Assembly (NCBI GenBank): GCA_934045905.1
Contig: OW203762.1
Location: 23,530,345 to 23,594,344, forward strand
Length of the DNA: 64,000 nt
Direction: 5' to 3'
Source of the DNA: Leuctra nigra
Taxonomy: Eukaryota > Arthropoda > Insecta > Plecoptera > Leuctridae
The position numbers and the translations under genes are program-made. Shown piece by piece: positions 1-9,745 of the stretch. Under the pieces are notes generated by a model. It was not told the DNA's origin and ran no database searches. It saw only the letters and a list, made by a program, of their open reading frames with translations. The stretch's first letter is position 1; each line of letters begins with the position of its first letter.

Positions 1-499
1 TTGGAATTATTGTCTGATTTCCATTTGGAATACAGATTTTTTTTTTTAAATCGACTTTTGGGAACTTACAGGCACAGTAGATTTCATAAATAAGGCAGGA
101 AATGACTAACATTGACTATTCTTTGAAAACTGTAAATTGCAATAAAACTTTTCAGATTTGGGAGGCAATGAAGTAAAAATTGAATGAAATTAATTATTTA
201 AAGAACATTTATGGAACCCAAATAATGTTATAGGGTTCCGGTTCCACCTAAAAAATTAATACCTATGGTCTAATTCCTGTTCCGGTTTCTATAAAATATC
301 GGTTTTTTTCGGTTCCGGGTCCGGTTACAGTCCCGTTCCAGAATCAAACACCTTACTTTTACCATATTTCCACTATTACTTCGATTATTACAGCATATTG
401 ACCATAAATGTGTCAATTTAGTATCAAAAGATATCAATCGCACTCTGTAAGACCGCTTTCGATTCCTCAGTCCAGAGTCAATTGGGAAGGTTCCCTTAC
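1..499. other. AT-rich intergenic DNA, no gene seen
   Basis: No open frame, RNA gene or bounded repeat that I can support. It ends at the 8-bp target duplication of the first hAT-like MITE. Confidence 0.5.
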
Positions 500-507
500 A
501 CTACTGG

Positions 508-1025
508 CAGACATGGGCAGTATCTAGATTCTAGATACTATCTTAGATACATTTGTATCTCGTATCTAGTATTTTAGATATATAAGCCAAATGTATCTGT
601 ATCTTGTATTTTAAATACCCATTTCTAAAGTATTTTGTATCTTTTTTGAAGATTTAAAATACAAGATACATTTTATGCGCCTAGAATTTCAAAGAGAGCA
701 GACAAGCATAAAAAATACACGTTGCCATGAATCGATCAAGAAAATGTTAAGTACCTATATGTTGCCTTACAAATAGAACAAATTAAAATTTAATTTAGAA
801 AGTAAGCCCCTAAATTTTTTACTGTTGGATGATATGTATGAGAATATAAAAAGTATCTTTAAGTTTAAATGTATCTTTTTTGAAGTATCTAAAGATACTA
901 TCTTGTATCTTGTATTTTAAATACATCTCTAAAATGTATCTTGTATTTTAGATACCCAAATTAAAAGTACCTATCAGTATCTTGTATTCCAAATACATTG
1001 AAACAGAGTACTTTGCCCATGTCTG
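508..1025. mobile_element. hAT-type MITE, 518 bp
   Basis: The ends are inverted repeats (cagacatgggca at the left, tgcccatgtctg at the right). Directly outside lies a perfect 8-bp duplication, actactgg, at 500-507 and 1026-1033. An 8-bp duplication with CAG-starting ends is the hAT signature. The body is made of degenerate gtatct/agatac repeats in both orientations and has no coding frame, so the element is non-autonomous. Confidence 0.88.
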
Positions 1026-1033
1026 ACTACTGG

Positions 1034-2207
1034 CAAGACCGGCTCTCCACAAGACATTATCCTAGTTGCAGACCAGTGCGTCGTTAAAGACCATTATGTA
1101 CCTGCTGACTCATTCCAAACACACTAATAGGTGTTATTAAGCCTTGAATTACACGTTGTCTTTGGCCAGGGTCCACGGCCCAGCATTGTATTCGTCTATA
1201 AGTTGACAGGACCAATCTTCATCATCCACATGATACGATCTGCCGGGCTTTGTTCAGGAATCAGCGTCCAAGAATTGAAGTAATAATTCACCATGACAAT
1301 TGCTATTATTCGAGTTGCTAATTACAAGATTCAACGGTTGTTTAGGGACAGGTACATAGAGTATGTTTCTTCTTTGAGAGTGGATATATTGTCTTCCGGG
1401 TTGGTGGCTTTTTTTTTCACTTAAAACTTTTCACTTTTCATTAAAAGGGGTCATATATTTTAGAAAATTGTCATTGGTGTTTGAAATGCTGTTATCTGTT
1501 TAACGTTCGTTTTGAGAGTGCTCGTTAGGTTTTGTTTATTGTATGTAAAAAAAACTATGTGACATTGTAAAGAGCAATTCAGAAATATCATTCTTGATTT
1601 GGGCTCTAAACTAAATTAGTGAGCTCGGTTTGCCACTATGACTATTGAATTAATTGTGGCACCCCCTAAATAAATTTTTGTCTTCTTCTCCTCATCTTGG
1701 TAGATTTCAACCCATTACATGTTTAAATGAAATACATGTAAATTTTAATTACATGTGGGTACATACTCATACCTATTTTATTTTGCACAATTTATCAGCA
1801 TATTACCATTTTTATTGATTCAAATTCATTTTTCATAATACTAAATGAAATATTTGGAGACATTCGGTAACTTTTTATATTGGATTCACCACCTTCATGG
1901 TCAATCTTGACTCTAGAGAACTGACAGTAACTAGGTGATTCTGGTGATAGATGTTAAACATGCCCTCTGGACTAGTAAACTGCATGATTCCGAGTCACCC
2001 AGATGATTTCGAACACGACTAATCTCTTGAGCACTGGAATTATCCTGATTGTATCGACATAAATTGCCTCACATAAAAGTACAAAGTAAAAGTTGAACTA
2101 TTTTAAAGTTGTTCTGTACTCAATTCTGATTTTATAAAGTATGATTATTGATTTGCGTTGAGTTTCTCGATTAGAAATTAGCTTATATCCAATATAGGTA
2201 CCTATCG
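1034..2207. other. Intergenic DNA, no gene seen
   Basis: No supported gene. A short plus-strand open stretch near 1055-1125 ends in consecutive stops and has no recognised homology. It may be an old coding remnant, but nothing further can be said. Confidence 0.4.
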
Positions 2208-2211
2208 ATAC

Positions 2212-3449
2212 TGAAACCTGCGGGATTTGGCTCAGAGGGTAGAACACAAAGAATCAGCAATATTATAATTTGTTTATTACAGAGAAAATAAATGTTCATT
2301 GATGTGAAAAGAGCAATCAAAAATTATGAAACAATATTACGTTCGATACGTCGGCAGTAGTGATGATGTCGTCTGGTTTGTTTACTTCCGCGTAAACAAG
2401 TGGATGGCGTTGACTCTTGCGTAGTGTGTCCCGTGAACTCCAGTCCACCAGCAGAATGAAATGACTGGATATGTCACCTCCTTCAGCTGCGATGCGATGA
2501 TGTTGTCTAATAACCCCTTGGTTACCAGGACGTCCAGCAGTCCGTGCACAAGGAGTGACCTCCTCGAGCAGTTGGATCAAGTTGGCTCAGGCTGATGACG
2601 TTCGTGGCTGCAGACTCGTCGGTTTCTCCCGGAGTTGCAATTCACTAACTTTTATACTTTAACATTTACTGACTTTAATGTTGAAACTGTTCAGTTGATC
2701 ACTTGTAACTTGAAATTGTCTTAATGCGATATTATTTGCCTCAGCATTAGGCTTGAAGTTTGAAAATACTGGGTTGACGTTTATACAAAAATGTTATTTT
2801 AATGTTTACCTTCGATCACATCGGCACTGTCTCGCTGAAATTATACTATGTTGCGTGCACAAGGCTTCACGGTTCGCGAGGCAGGTCTCACTGCTCTGAG
2901 AAAACTCCGACTGATGATGTTTGGCTGGTAGCCTGACGTTTTATACCCTCTGACATCGTTTTCCCTCCAAAGAATCTGATTGGTTGGTTTCGTACTCGTG
3001 GTAGCTAATTTTAGACATTCTGTCATTTCTAAAGCCCGCGAAACGACTTTCTTTCTGCACGTAGGCCCATGCTTTTCTTGGAATCACTGAAAACTAGTCT
3101 GGCTGACTGGTTTTGTAGCGTTATCACAATGACTGGTTCACTTGTTATTACGTGGTGACATCACAATTTAGGTAAGGTCACATACTTTTTATATGGATTC
3201 ACTCACTTTCTTGATATAATTGCACATTGTTAAACTTATTTGATTGCTCGTTTTTTGTCTATATTTTGATTGCTGTTGAATTTTAAGATTGTAAGTTTAC
3301 ATAATGATTCTAATTAATTACTTTGTGTTCAGTTAACCTTGACTCTAAGAATGCCATGCTACAAGCTTGTTCATTCTTTAAACCTATTTCAAGCAAACAT
3401 TATTATTTTTAAAGTTAATTTTCTAACCTAGATAGGCCAACTTGTTACA
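2212..3449 (-). repeat. 3' LTR (minus-strand sense)
   Basis: It is 1238 bp and aligns with 12129-13366 at a constant offset of 9917. In minus-strand sense it holds a TATA box (tataaaa, 2945 to 2939) and an AATAAA signal (2279 to 2274) about 60 bp from its end, as expected for a U3-R-U5 layout. Two short frames inside (87 and 61 codons) recur identically in the other LTR and have no recognisable product. Confidence 0.9.
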
Positions 3450-3463
3450 GAGCCCCCTGAATT
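3450..3463 (-). other. Polypurine tract
   Basis: Minus-strand sequence gaattcagggggctc lies directly before the TG start of the 3' LTR. This is the expected place and composition for the plus-strand primer of reverse transcription. Confidence 0.6.
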
Positions 3464-4205
3464 CTTGTTGTTCACCTTTTGACTGAAGTAAATTTGAAAT
3501 ACATTGAAATTTTGAATGAGAAAATGGTGATAAAACAAGGATTCACATAGAGACTGGACTATCTAGCAGGAATAATCTCTTCCTTTTGACAAACAAAAAG
3601 TTTCCCTCAACAGATGCAAGTTTATTTCCCCTTACAGCTGTCTAATCTAAACCTGAATGAATGAACTCACCCCTCCGTCTACCAAAACAAAAACAAACCT
3701 CATCCTACTTCCCGGAAACGATGCTCGACTCAACCCTCTCTCTTATCACAATCCCGTTATTGGCCTAGTGACCTACTTTTGCTGGGTCATCATACCAAAC
3801 ATCAACATTGTTGTTGTCATCAGTAGGAATCAGCTGCTCGACGTATTGTTTTTCTATCTTCAATTCAATTCAATTTATCTTTATTGATTTCTTTTACATC
3901 AAAAGGCGACATTCAGATGTTTAATAAATATTCACAAATTATGCATAAATAAATATTCACATTTTCTGATCTTCCATGCAACCATAGATTATTAATTATT
4001 ATTATAAGATAGGTAATTAATGATAGTATATTTTCTAATAATAAATATGGTACCTAATTATCAAGCATCTTTAGTGATAATATTATGATATTGAGAAGAT
4101 AATAAAAGAAAGGAAACAATAAGTTGTAATAACCAATTTACAATATCAAGTATTTTAAGTGATGATAATAATTAGAGTAATAGTTCGGGTTGACAAAATA
4201 CTGTA

Positions 4206-7061
4206 TTAATTTTGGTGTAAGAGATGATGTTTCAGGCTACTCTTAAACACTACGAGTCCTTGTGACTTTATGATTTCCGGAATTTTGTTGTAGGCTTCGG
4301 CGGAAGAGTAAGTAAATGAAGATTTGAATTTAGCTGTGCGATGTTTGTGAATAGCAAGTTTGCTTTTGTGCCTGGTGTTAACACTGTGTATATCTTCTCT
4401 TTTTACTAACTTTTGTCTGATGTATGATGGTTGGCACAGGACTAGGGCTTTATGCACAATGTTAAGAAGATGTTGCTTTCTTCTGGTCTCCATCTTGAGC
4501 CATCCGGCTTTCGTGCGGAAAGGTGTAATTCTCTTCCTGGGACCAACATTGTAACACAGTCTAAGGCAAGAGTTTTGTATTTTCTGAATGACTTGACTGT
4601 TGGCCTGCGTGAGACAAGGTCCGTACACCGCATCACTGTAGTCCAGTACGGATAGGACGAGTGCTTCGGTCAGTAGCAGCTTGACTGACGTAGGTAGAAG
4701 TGTTTTGAGAGGTCTTAAGGTTCTCATCTTGTGAAGGGAGGTTTGTCTGAGCTTGTTGATGTGCGCTCCAAATGAGACTCCACTGTCAATAATGAGGCCT
4801 AAGTCTCTTGCCGTATCCGAGATCTCTATTGGCTGATTATTGAGGTAGATGGTATGGCCTCCTTGTTCAATTACCTTCTGTCTCTGTCCAGGAGTCCCTA
4901 GGAGAAGAGATATGGACTTCTGCGGATTAAGTAAAAGGCCATGATCTTGTGCCCATTCAGAAACGGCCGCCAAATCTGCTGTCATCATCTCTTGTGCTTC
5001 TTTAGCCTTTGACGGTTCGAACGATATGTAGAGTTGCGTATCATCGGCGTAGTAGTGGGCCTTACAGTGCTTGATGACGTCGTTAAGGTCAGCCGTGTAG
5101 ATGATGAAGAGGAGAGGACCCAATATTGATCCCTGCGGGACGCCTGTATCTATTGGAAGGGTGTTGGAAATTCTTGCTTTCCCCTCTTGTGTAACTTTCA
5201 CTCTCTGGCTTCGTCCTTTGATGTAGCTCTCAAACCATCTGACTGCGTTATCTGATAAACCAAGGCGGTGAAGCTTTCCCAGTAATAGAGAATGGTTGAT
5301 GGTATCGAACGCCTTGGAAAAATCTAGCAGTACAAGACTGGTTACCTTCCCCTCGTCAATTGCAGTAATAGAGTCATCAATGATGTCTATTAGAGCCGTT
5401 GTAGAACTTCTGTGCTTCCTGAAGCCAGACTGCTTATCAGGTAGTAGATTGTAATTTTCAAGGAATTTTGATAATTGAGAGTGCACGAGTTTTTCAATAA
5501 TTTTTGATAGACTGGGTAAGATTGTGATCGGTCTTAGATCTTTGTACTGTTTCGGTGAATTAACCTTCGGAATTGGTGAGATAATGCCTTCCTTCCAAAG
5601 GGTAGGAAATTGACTACTTTTAAGTGAACTGTTGATAATGTCAGTGATAGCGTTAGCACCATGAGGGAGACAAAGGTATATCATGTTAATTGTGATCCCA
5701 TCAATGCCCATAGCTCTTGTCTTGATCTTTTTGATTATGTCAAGGACTTCAGTGTGCTTGACTGGTTTCAATTCGAAGATGGGCGCACTATCTGTGTGAC
5801 TAAGATGTAACTGATTGTTTGGGTTAATGGCTACTTGACCAACTGAGTCCACATAGTATTTATTTATGAAATCGGGATTAGCTAATTCTGCTGGAATATC
5901 TACGCTTTGTTTTCTCCTATGGATTCCCCATTTCTTTAGCTTATCCCAGATCATCTGTGAGTTGTTTTTACATTTCTTGATGTCTTCTTCTATGTAAGCT
6001 TTCTTCTCACGACGTACTGCCTCTGTCAAGTAGTTTCGGTACTGAATATAATTGTTCCAATCAGATTTCCGTTTGTGTTTCTTGAATTTGGACATCGCTG
6101 TTTTCTTCAGTCTGATTATCTCAGTCAGGGTATCGGTCAACCATGGTGCATATGGTTTTGTTGTGGATATTGTCTTAACCGGTGCGAAACGGTCAGCTAT
6201 GTCCATGATTATACTGTTGAGATAAGAGACTTTGTCATCTAGGTTATTAATATCGTAGATTTTATTCCAGGGGATGTTCTCCGTATATGCAGAAACCTCT
6301 TCCCAGTCAATGCTCTTGAAATCACGGAAAGTGTGAGATTTCTTTACTTTTGCTGGCGTTCTGTATCGTAGCTTGCAGGCTACTAGATGGTGATCACTCA
6401 GCTTTCTACCCTGACTGTCGGCAATCTGTGTAGTGTCAAGCACGTCTACTGCTTCAAGTGGGAGAGTGTCTCGAATGTAGATGTGGTCAATGAGTGTAGC
6501 GCTGGTTGAACTAGTTGTTACAGCTATCCTAGTTGGCGAGTCGACTATTTGTGTAAGATTGTGCCTCTTCAGAAACTTGGTGAGGTGTTTGGTGTCTGGC
6601 TTCTGGTTGTCTAGGATGTTGATATTCATGTCTGCCAAGAAGATCGTGTTATCAGCACAGGCCTCTGCTTCAGTGAATATTGTGCTAAGATTATCAACTT
6701 CTGTGTAATTAATCTGTGGAGGCTTGTAGCCGACGCCGACAAATAACTTTCTCTTCTTCAACATAACAGCAATCCATAATTGTTCAATGGCTGGATTATC
6801 GCGACTAGGAATGCTCTTAATCCGGAGAGATGTCTTCACATACATGGCAACTCCACCTCCACGCGCTTGTTGGCTGTTCTCTGCGGTCCTGTCTTGTCTA
6901 AGCAGTTGGTATCCAGGGATGGCAATCTCATCTGACTTTATGTCTGATGACAGCCAAGTCTCCGTTATCCCTATTATGTCAAGGTCTAAGTCCAGAAACA
7001 GCTGTTTAAATTCTGGGAACCCACTATTAAGTGACCTTGCGTTGATGCAACCCAAGCTCAA
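4206..7061 (-). CDS. LINE ORF2: endonuclease-reverse transcriptase
   Basis: This 951-codon frame encodes an apurinic-type endonuclease (residues about 1-230; motifs INARSL, GITETWL and LSDHHLVACKL) followed by a reverse transcriptase (about 440-720; FSKAFDTINHSLL, GVPQGSILGPLLF, and the catalytic YADD box in HYYADDTQLYI). It would nick genomic DNA and copy the element RNA by target-primed reverse transcription. No internal stop is present. Clade placement (CR1/L2/Jockey group) rests on motif style only; a phylogeny of the RT domain would settle it. Confidence 0.92.
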   Translation of the reverse strand: MSLGCINARSLNSGFPEFKQLFLDLDLDIIGITETWLSSDIKSDEIAIPGYQLLRQDRTAENSQQARGGGVAMYVKTSLRIKSIPSRDNPAIEQLWIAVMLKKRKLFVGVGYKPPQINYTEVDNLSTIFTEAEACADNTIFLADMNINILDNQKPDTKHLTKFLKRHNLTQIVDSPTRIAVTTSSTSATLIDHIYIRDTLPLEAVDVLDTTQIADSQGRKLSDHHLVACKLRYRTPAKVKKSHTFRDFKSIDWEEVSAYTENIPWNKIYDINNLDDKVSYLNSIIMDIADRFAPVKTISTTKPYAPWLTDTLTEIIRLKKTAMSKFKKHKRKSDWNNYIQYRNYLTEAVRREKKAYIEEDIKKCKNNSQMIWDKLKKWGIHRRKQSVDIPAELANPDFINKYYVDSVGQVAINPNNQLHLSHTDSAPIFELKPVKHTEVLDIIKKIKTRAMGIDGITINMIYLCLPHGANAITDIINSSLKSSQFPTLWKEGIISPIPKVNSPKQYKDLRPITILPSLSKIIEKLVHSQLSKFLENYNLLPDKQSGFRKHRSSTTALIDIIDDSITAIDEGKVTSLVLLDFSKAFDTINHSLLLGKLHRLGLSDNAVRWFESYIKGRSQRVKVTQEGKARISNTLPIDTGVPQGSILGPLLFIIYTADLNDVIKHCKAHYYADDTQLYISFEPSKAKEAQEMMTADLAAVSEWAQDHGLLLNPQKSISLLLGTPGQRQKVIEQGGHTIYLNNQPIEISDTARDLGLIIDSGVSFGAHINKLRQTSLHKMRTLRPLKTLLPTSVKLLLTEALVLSVLDYSDAVYGPCLTQANSQVIQKIQNSCLRLCYNVGPRKRITPFRTKAGWLKMETRRKQHLLNIVHKALVLCQPSYIRQKLVKREDIHSVNTRHKSKLAIHKHRTAKFKSSFTYSSAEAYNKIPEIIKSQGLVVFKSSLKHHLLHQN

Positions 7062-7133
7062 GAGCCTTCCCGGTTTAACTTCATCATCGCATATTTGTGT
7101 GGCTGCACATCCTGGTTTAGGGGTGACCTGGCG

Positions 7134-9626
7134 TCACAAGTTAAAGGATTTCGTGGTTCTCCTTACCCTGTCTGTTGCAATGTCAACACTGGATGGCGCA
7201 AGATGGAGGCTTGAGGACGCAACGTCAGCACTGGATGGCGCAAGATGGAGGCTCGAGGGCGCAATGTCAGCACTGGGTGGCGCAAGATCGAGGCTCGAGG
7301 ACGCAACGTCAGCACTGGATGGCGCAAGATGGAGGCTCGGGGACGCAACGTCAGCACTGGATGGCGCAAGATGGAGGCTCGAGGACGCAACGTCAGCACT
7401 GGATGGCGCAAGATGGAGGCTCGAGGGCGCAATGTCAGCACTGGGTGGCGCAAGATCGAGGCTCGAGGACGCAACGTCAGCACTGGATGGCGCAAGATGG
7501 AGGCTCGGGGACGCAACGTCAGCACTGGATGGCGCAAGATGGAGGCTCGAGGACGCAATGTCAGCACTGGATGGCGCAAGATGGAGGCTCGGGGACGCAA
7601 CGTCAGCACTGGATGGCGCAAGATGGAGGCTCGAGGACGCAACGTCAGCACTGGATGGCGCAAGATGGAGGCTCGAGGACGCAACGTCAGCACTGGATGG
7701 CGCAAGATGGAGGCTCGAGGGCGCAATGTCAGCACTGGGTGGCGCAAGATCGAGGCTCGAGGACGCAACGTCAGCACTGGATGGCGCAAGATGGAGGCTC
7801 GAGGACGCAACGTCTGCGATGAATGGAGCAAGATGGAGGCTCGGGGACGCAACGTCAGCACTGGATGGCGCAAGATGGAGGCTCGAGGACGCAACGTCAG
7901 CACTGGATGGCGCAAGATGGAGGCTTGAGGACGCAACGTCAGCACTGGATGGCGCAAGATGGAGGCTCGAGGACGCAACGTCAGCACTGGATGGCGCAAG
8001 ATGGAGGCTCGAGGACGCAATGTCAGCACTGGATGGCGCAAGATGGAGGCTCGGGGACGCAACGTCAGCACTGGATGGCGCAAGATGGAGGCTCGAGGAC
8101 GCAACGTCAGCACTGGATGGCGCAAGATGGAGGCTTGAGGACGCAACGTCAGCACTGGATGGCGCAAGATGGAGGCTCGAGGGCGCAATGTCAGCACTGG
8201 GTGGCGCAAGATCGAGGCTCGAGGACGCAACGTCAGCACTGGATGGCGCAAGATGGAGGCTCGGGGACGCAACGTCAGCACTGGATGGCGCAAGATGGAG
8301 GCTCGAGGACGCAATGTCAGCACTGGATGGCGCAAGATGGAGGCTCGGGGACGCAACGTCAGCACTGGATGGCGCAAGATGGAGGCTCGAGGACGCAACG
8401 TCAGCACTGGATGGCGCAAGATGGAGGCTCGAGGACGCAACGTCAGCACTGGATGGCGCAAGATGGAGGCTCGTGGACGCAACGTCAGCACTGGATGGCG
8501 CAAGATGGAGGCTCGAGGACGCAACGTCAGCACTGGATGGCGCAAGATGGAGGCTCGAGGACGCAACGTCAGCACTGGATGGCGCAAGATGGAGGCTCGA
8601 GGACGCAACGTCTGCGATGAATGGAGCATGATGGAGGCTCGAGGACGCAACGTCTGCGATGAATAGAGCAAGATGGAGGCTCGAGGACGCAACGTCAGCA
8701 CTGGATGGCGCAAGATGGAGGCTCGAGGACGCAACGGCAGCACTGGATGGAGCAAGATGGAGGCTCGAGGACGCAACGTCAGCACTGGATGGCGCAAGAT
8801 GGAGGCTCGAGGACGCAACGGCAGCACTGGATGGAGCAAGATGGAGGCTCGAGGACGCAACGGCAGCACTGGATGGAGCAAGATGGAGGCTCGAGGACGC
8901 AACGTCAGCACTGCATATGCGCGACGGCGCAGTGTCATCAGTCATGGACGGCGCAGTGACTGACCAGGAGGTGTTGTTGGAGCGGGTCAGCGCTGCGTGT
9001 CTAGTCGCTCGGAGTCGTGTTCTTCTGCTCGATGACAGTTGGCACGCACGTGGCGGCCGCGTGGTGGCTGGACAGTCAGCTGCTCGGGACTCGACTGGGC
9101 TGCTGGAGGCGTGGCGGGTGGTCTCAACGGCACCTTCGGCATGCCCGGCGGTCGGCCGGCGAGCTGGTGCTTGAGGGCCGGGTGGAGCGGGGGGAGAAGT
9201 GGGTGGTGTGATGATGTTGGCGATGGTGTTTAGGAGGGTGGCTCTTCCTTCACGGTTGAGGTGCAGTCCATAAGGGGTGAAATCACGACTTTGAAAAACG
9301 GACATGTCGAGGATCGAAACATTCTCATAGAAGTCCGCGAGTTTTGCTAATTGTTCATTTGTCGTCCTGATTAATTTATTAACTATTGAGTGGTGCTTAT
9401 TGAATCGAAGAGGTATTGTCGCTAGTGTTATGTTGGTGAGAGGAAGTATAGATAGTGTTGTTGCTACATGATGAACTATTGTTTTCGTTGTATTTATGTC
9501 TGACCCCTTGGTAATTGCATCGCTGCCTGCCATTATGATTATTTGATCTTGGTCTCCAAAGTCAGATGTCAGAGACGAAATGTCGGCGCAAACTGTTGAC
9601 ACCTCAACGCCTGTTTTAACATACAC
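7134..9626 (-). CDS. LINE ORF1: SGNH-like domain plus 14-aa repeat tract
   Basis: This is an 830-codon frame. The first 140 residues resemble the SGNH esterase domain of CR1/L2-type ORF1 proteins: a GSD block (IIIMAGSDAITKG) and a C-terminal HLNREGRATLL block carrying the expected catalytic His. A Ser/Arg/Pro-rich stretch follows. About 40 copies of a 14-residue unit (consensus SSADVASSSLHLAP) then fill residues about 245-820. The repeat tract is encoded by a 42-bp minisatellite, so array changes by whole units keep the frame. I see no PHD finger or coiled coil upstream, so the N-terminus may be shortened. The role of the repeat tail is unknown. Confidence 0.75.
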   Translation of the reverse strand: MYVKTGVEVSTVCADISSLTSDFGDQDQIIIMAGSDAITKGSDINTTKTIVHHVATTLSILPLTNITLATIPLRFNKHHSIVNKLIRTTNEQLAKLADFYENVSILDMSVFQSRDFTPYGLHLNREGRATLLNTIANIITPPTSPPAPPGPQAPARRPTAGHAEGAVETTRHASSSPVESRAADCPATTRPPRACQLSSSRRTRLRATRHAALTRSNNTSWSVTAPSMTDDTAPSRICSADVASSSLHLAPSSAAVASSSLHLAPSSAAVASSSLHLAPSSADVASSSLHLAPSSAAVASSSLHLAPSSADVASSSLHLALFIADVASSSLHHAPFIADVASSSLHLAPSSADVASSSLHLAPSSADVASSSLHLAPSSADVASTSLHLAPSSADVASSSLHLAPSSADVASSSLHLAPSSADVASPSLHLAPSSADIASSSLHLAPSSADVASPSLHLAPSSADVASSSLDLAPPSADIAPSSLHLAPSSADVASSSLHLAPSSADVASSSLHLAPSSADVASPSLHLAPSSADIASSSLHLAPSSADVASSSLHLAPSSADVASSSLHLAPSSADVASSSLHLAPSSADVASPSLHLAPFIADVASSSLHLAPSSADVASSSLDLAPPSADIAPSSLHLAPSSADVASSSLHLAPSSADVASSSLHLAPSSADVASPSLHLAPSSADIASSSLHLAPSSADVASPSLHLAPSSADVASSSLDLAPPSADIAPSSLHLAPSSADVASSSLHLAPSSADVASPSLHLAPSSADVASSSLDLAPPSADIAPSSLHLAPSSADVASSSLHLAPSSVDIATDRVRRTTKSFNL
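7175..8915. repeat. 42-bp minisatellite, about 41 units
   Basis: These are contiguous direct repeats of a 42-bp unit beginning ctggatggcgcaagatggag. Units differ by a few recurrent variants (ggggac, gagggc, gatcgagg, tgcgatgaatggagc). The same order of variants recurs in blocks of several units, which indicates expansion by higher-order duplication. There are no spacers. Because 42 is a multiple of three, long frames stay open on both strands; only the minus frame belonging to LINE ORF1 is likely to be real. Confidence 0.95.
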
Positions 9627-9654
9627 ATTGACATCTGTGCTCTGACCGAGATGG

Positions 9655-9745
9655 TTGGTCAGAGCAGCTCCGAGTCCGTTCAGAGCAGCTCCGAGTCCGA
9701 GTCAGAGCAGCTCCGAGTCCGAGTCAGAGCAGCTCCGAGTCCGTG
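9655..9745 (-). repeat. 22-bp tandem repeat, about 4 units
   Basis: The unit agagcagctccgagtccgagt recurs about four times and then degenerates into cgtgtccgtccgtgatcg. It lies just upstream (minus sense) of LINE ORF1 and may be a 5' UTR/promoter repeat of the LINE. The acidic ORF upstream terminates inside it. Confidence 0.7.

Larger units (their letters stand above)
3858..9745 (-). mobile_element. CR1/L2/Jockey-group LINE inside the LTR element
   Basis: On the minus strand: a 5' region with four 22-bp repeats (about 9655-9745), ORF1 (9626-7134), a 72-nt gap, ORF2 (7061-4206), a 3' UTR of about 350 bp, and a tail of ttgaa repeats near 3860-3880. The tail of short tandem repeats in place of poly(A) fits the CR1/L2 group. 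Both ORFs are open, so the copy looks nearly intact. The exact 5' end is uncertain because the acidic LTR-element frame runs into the 22-bp repeats. The hexamer gaagat occurs at both proposed borders and may be the target duplication. Confidence 0.8.

Noticed and set aside
2317..2580. 87-codon frame in the LTR (also at 12234)
   Set aside because: It lies in the LTR, repeats in both copies, and shows no domain; it overlaps the R/U5 control region.
4360..4655. Short plus-strand frames over LINE ORF2
   Set aside because: Antisense shadows of the reverse-transcriptase coding region.
6787..8631. Long plus-strand frame (614 codons) through the minisatellite
   Set aside because: It is a by-product of a 42-bp repeat free of stops in several frames. 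The minus-strand frame joins a recognisable SGNH domain and is the real one.
7175..8915. CRISPR-like array
   Set aside because: Units are contiguous without spacers and code for protein; the host is a eukaryote.
7163..8938. Second minus-strand frame (591 codons) of LRPRASI-type repeats
   Set aside because: Pure repeat translation with no domain at either end; a shadow of ORF1.
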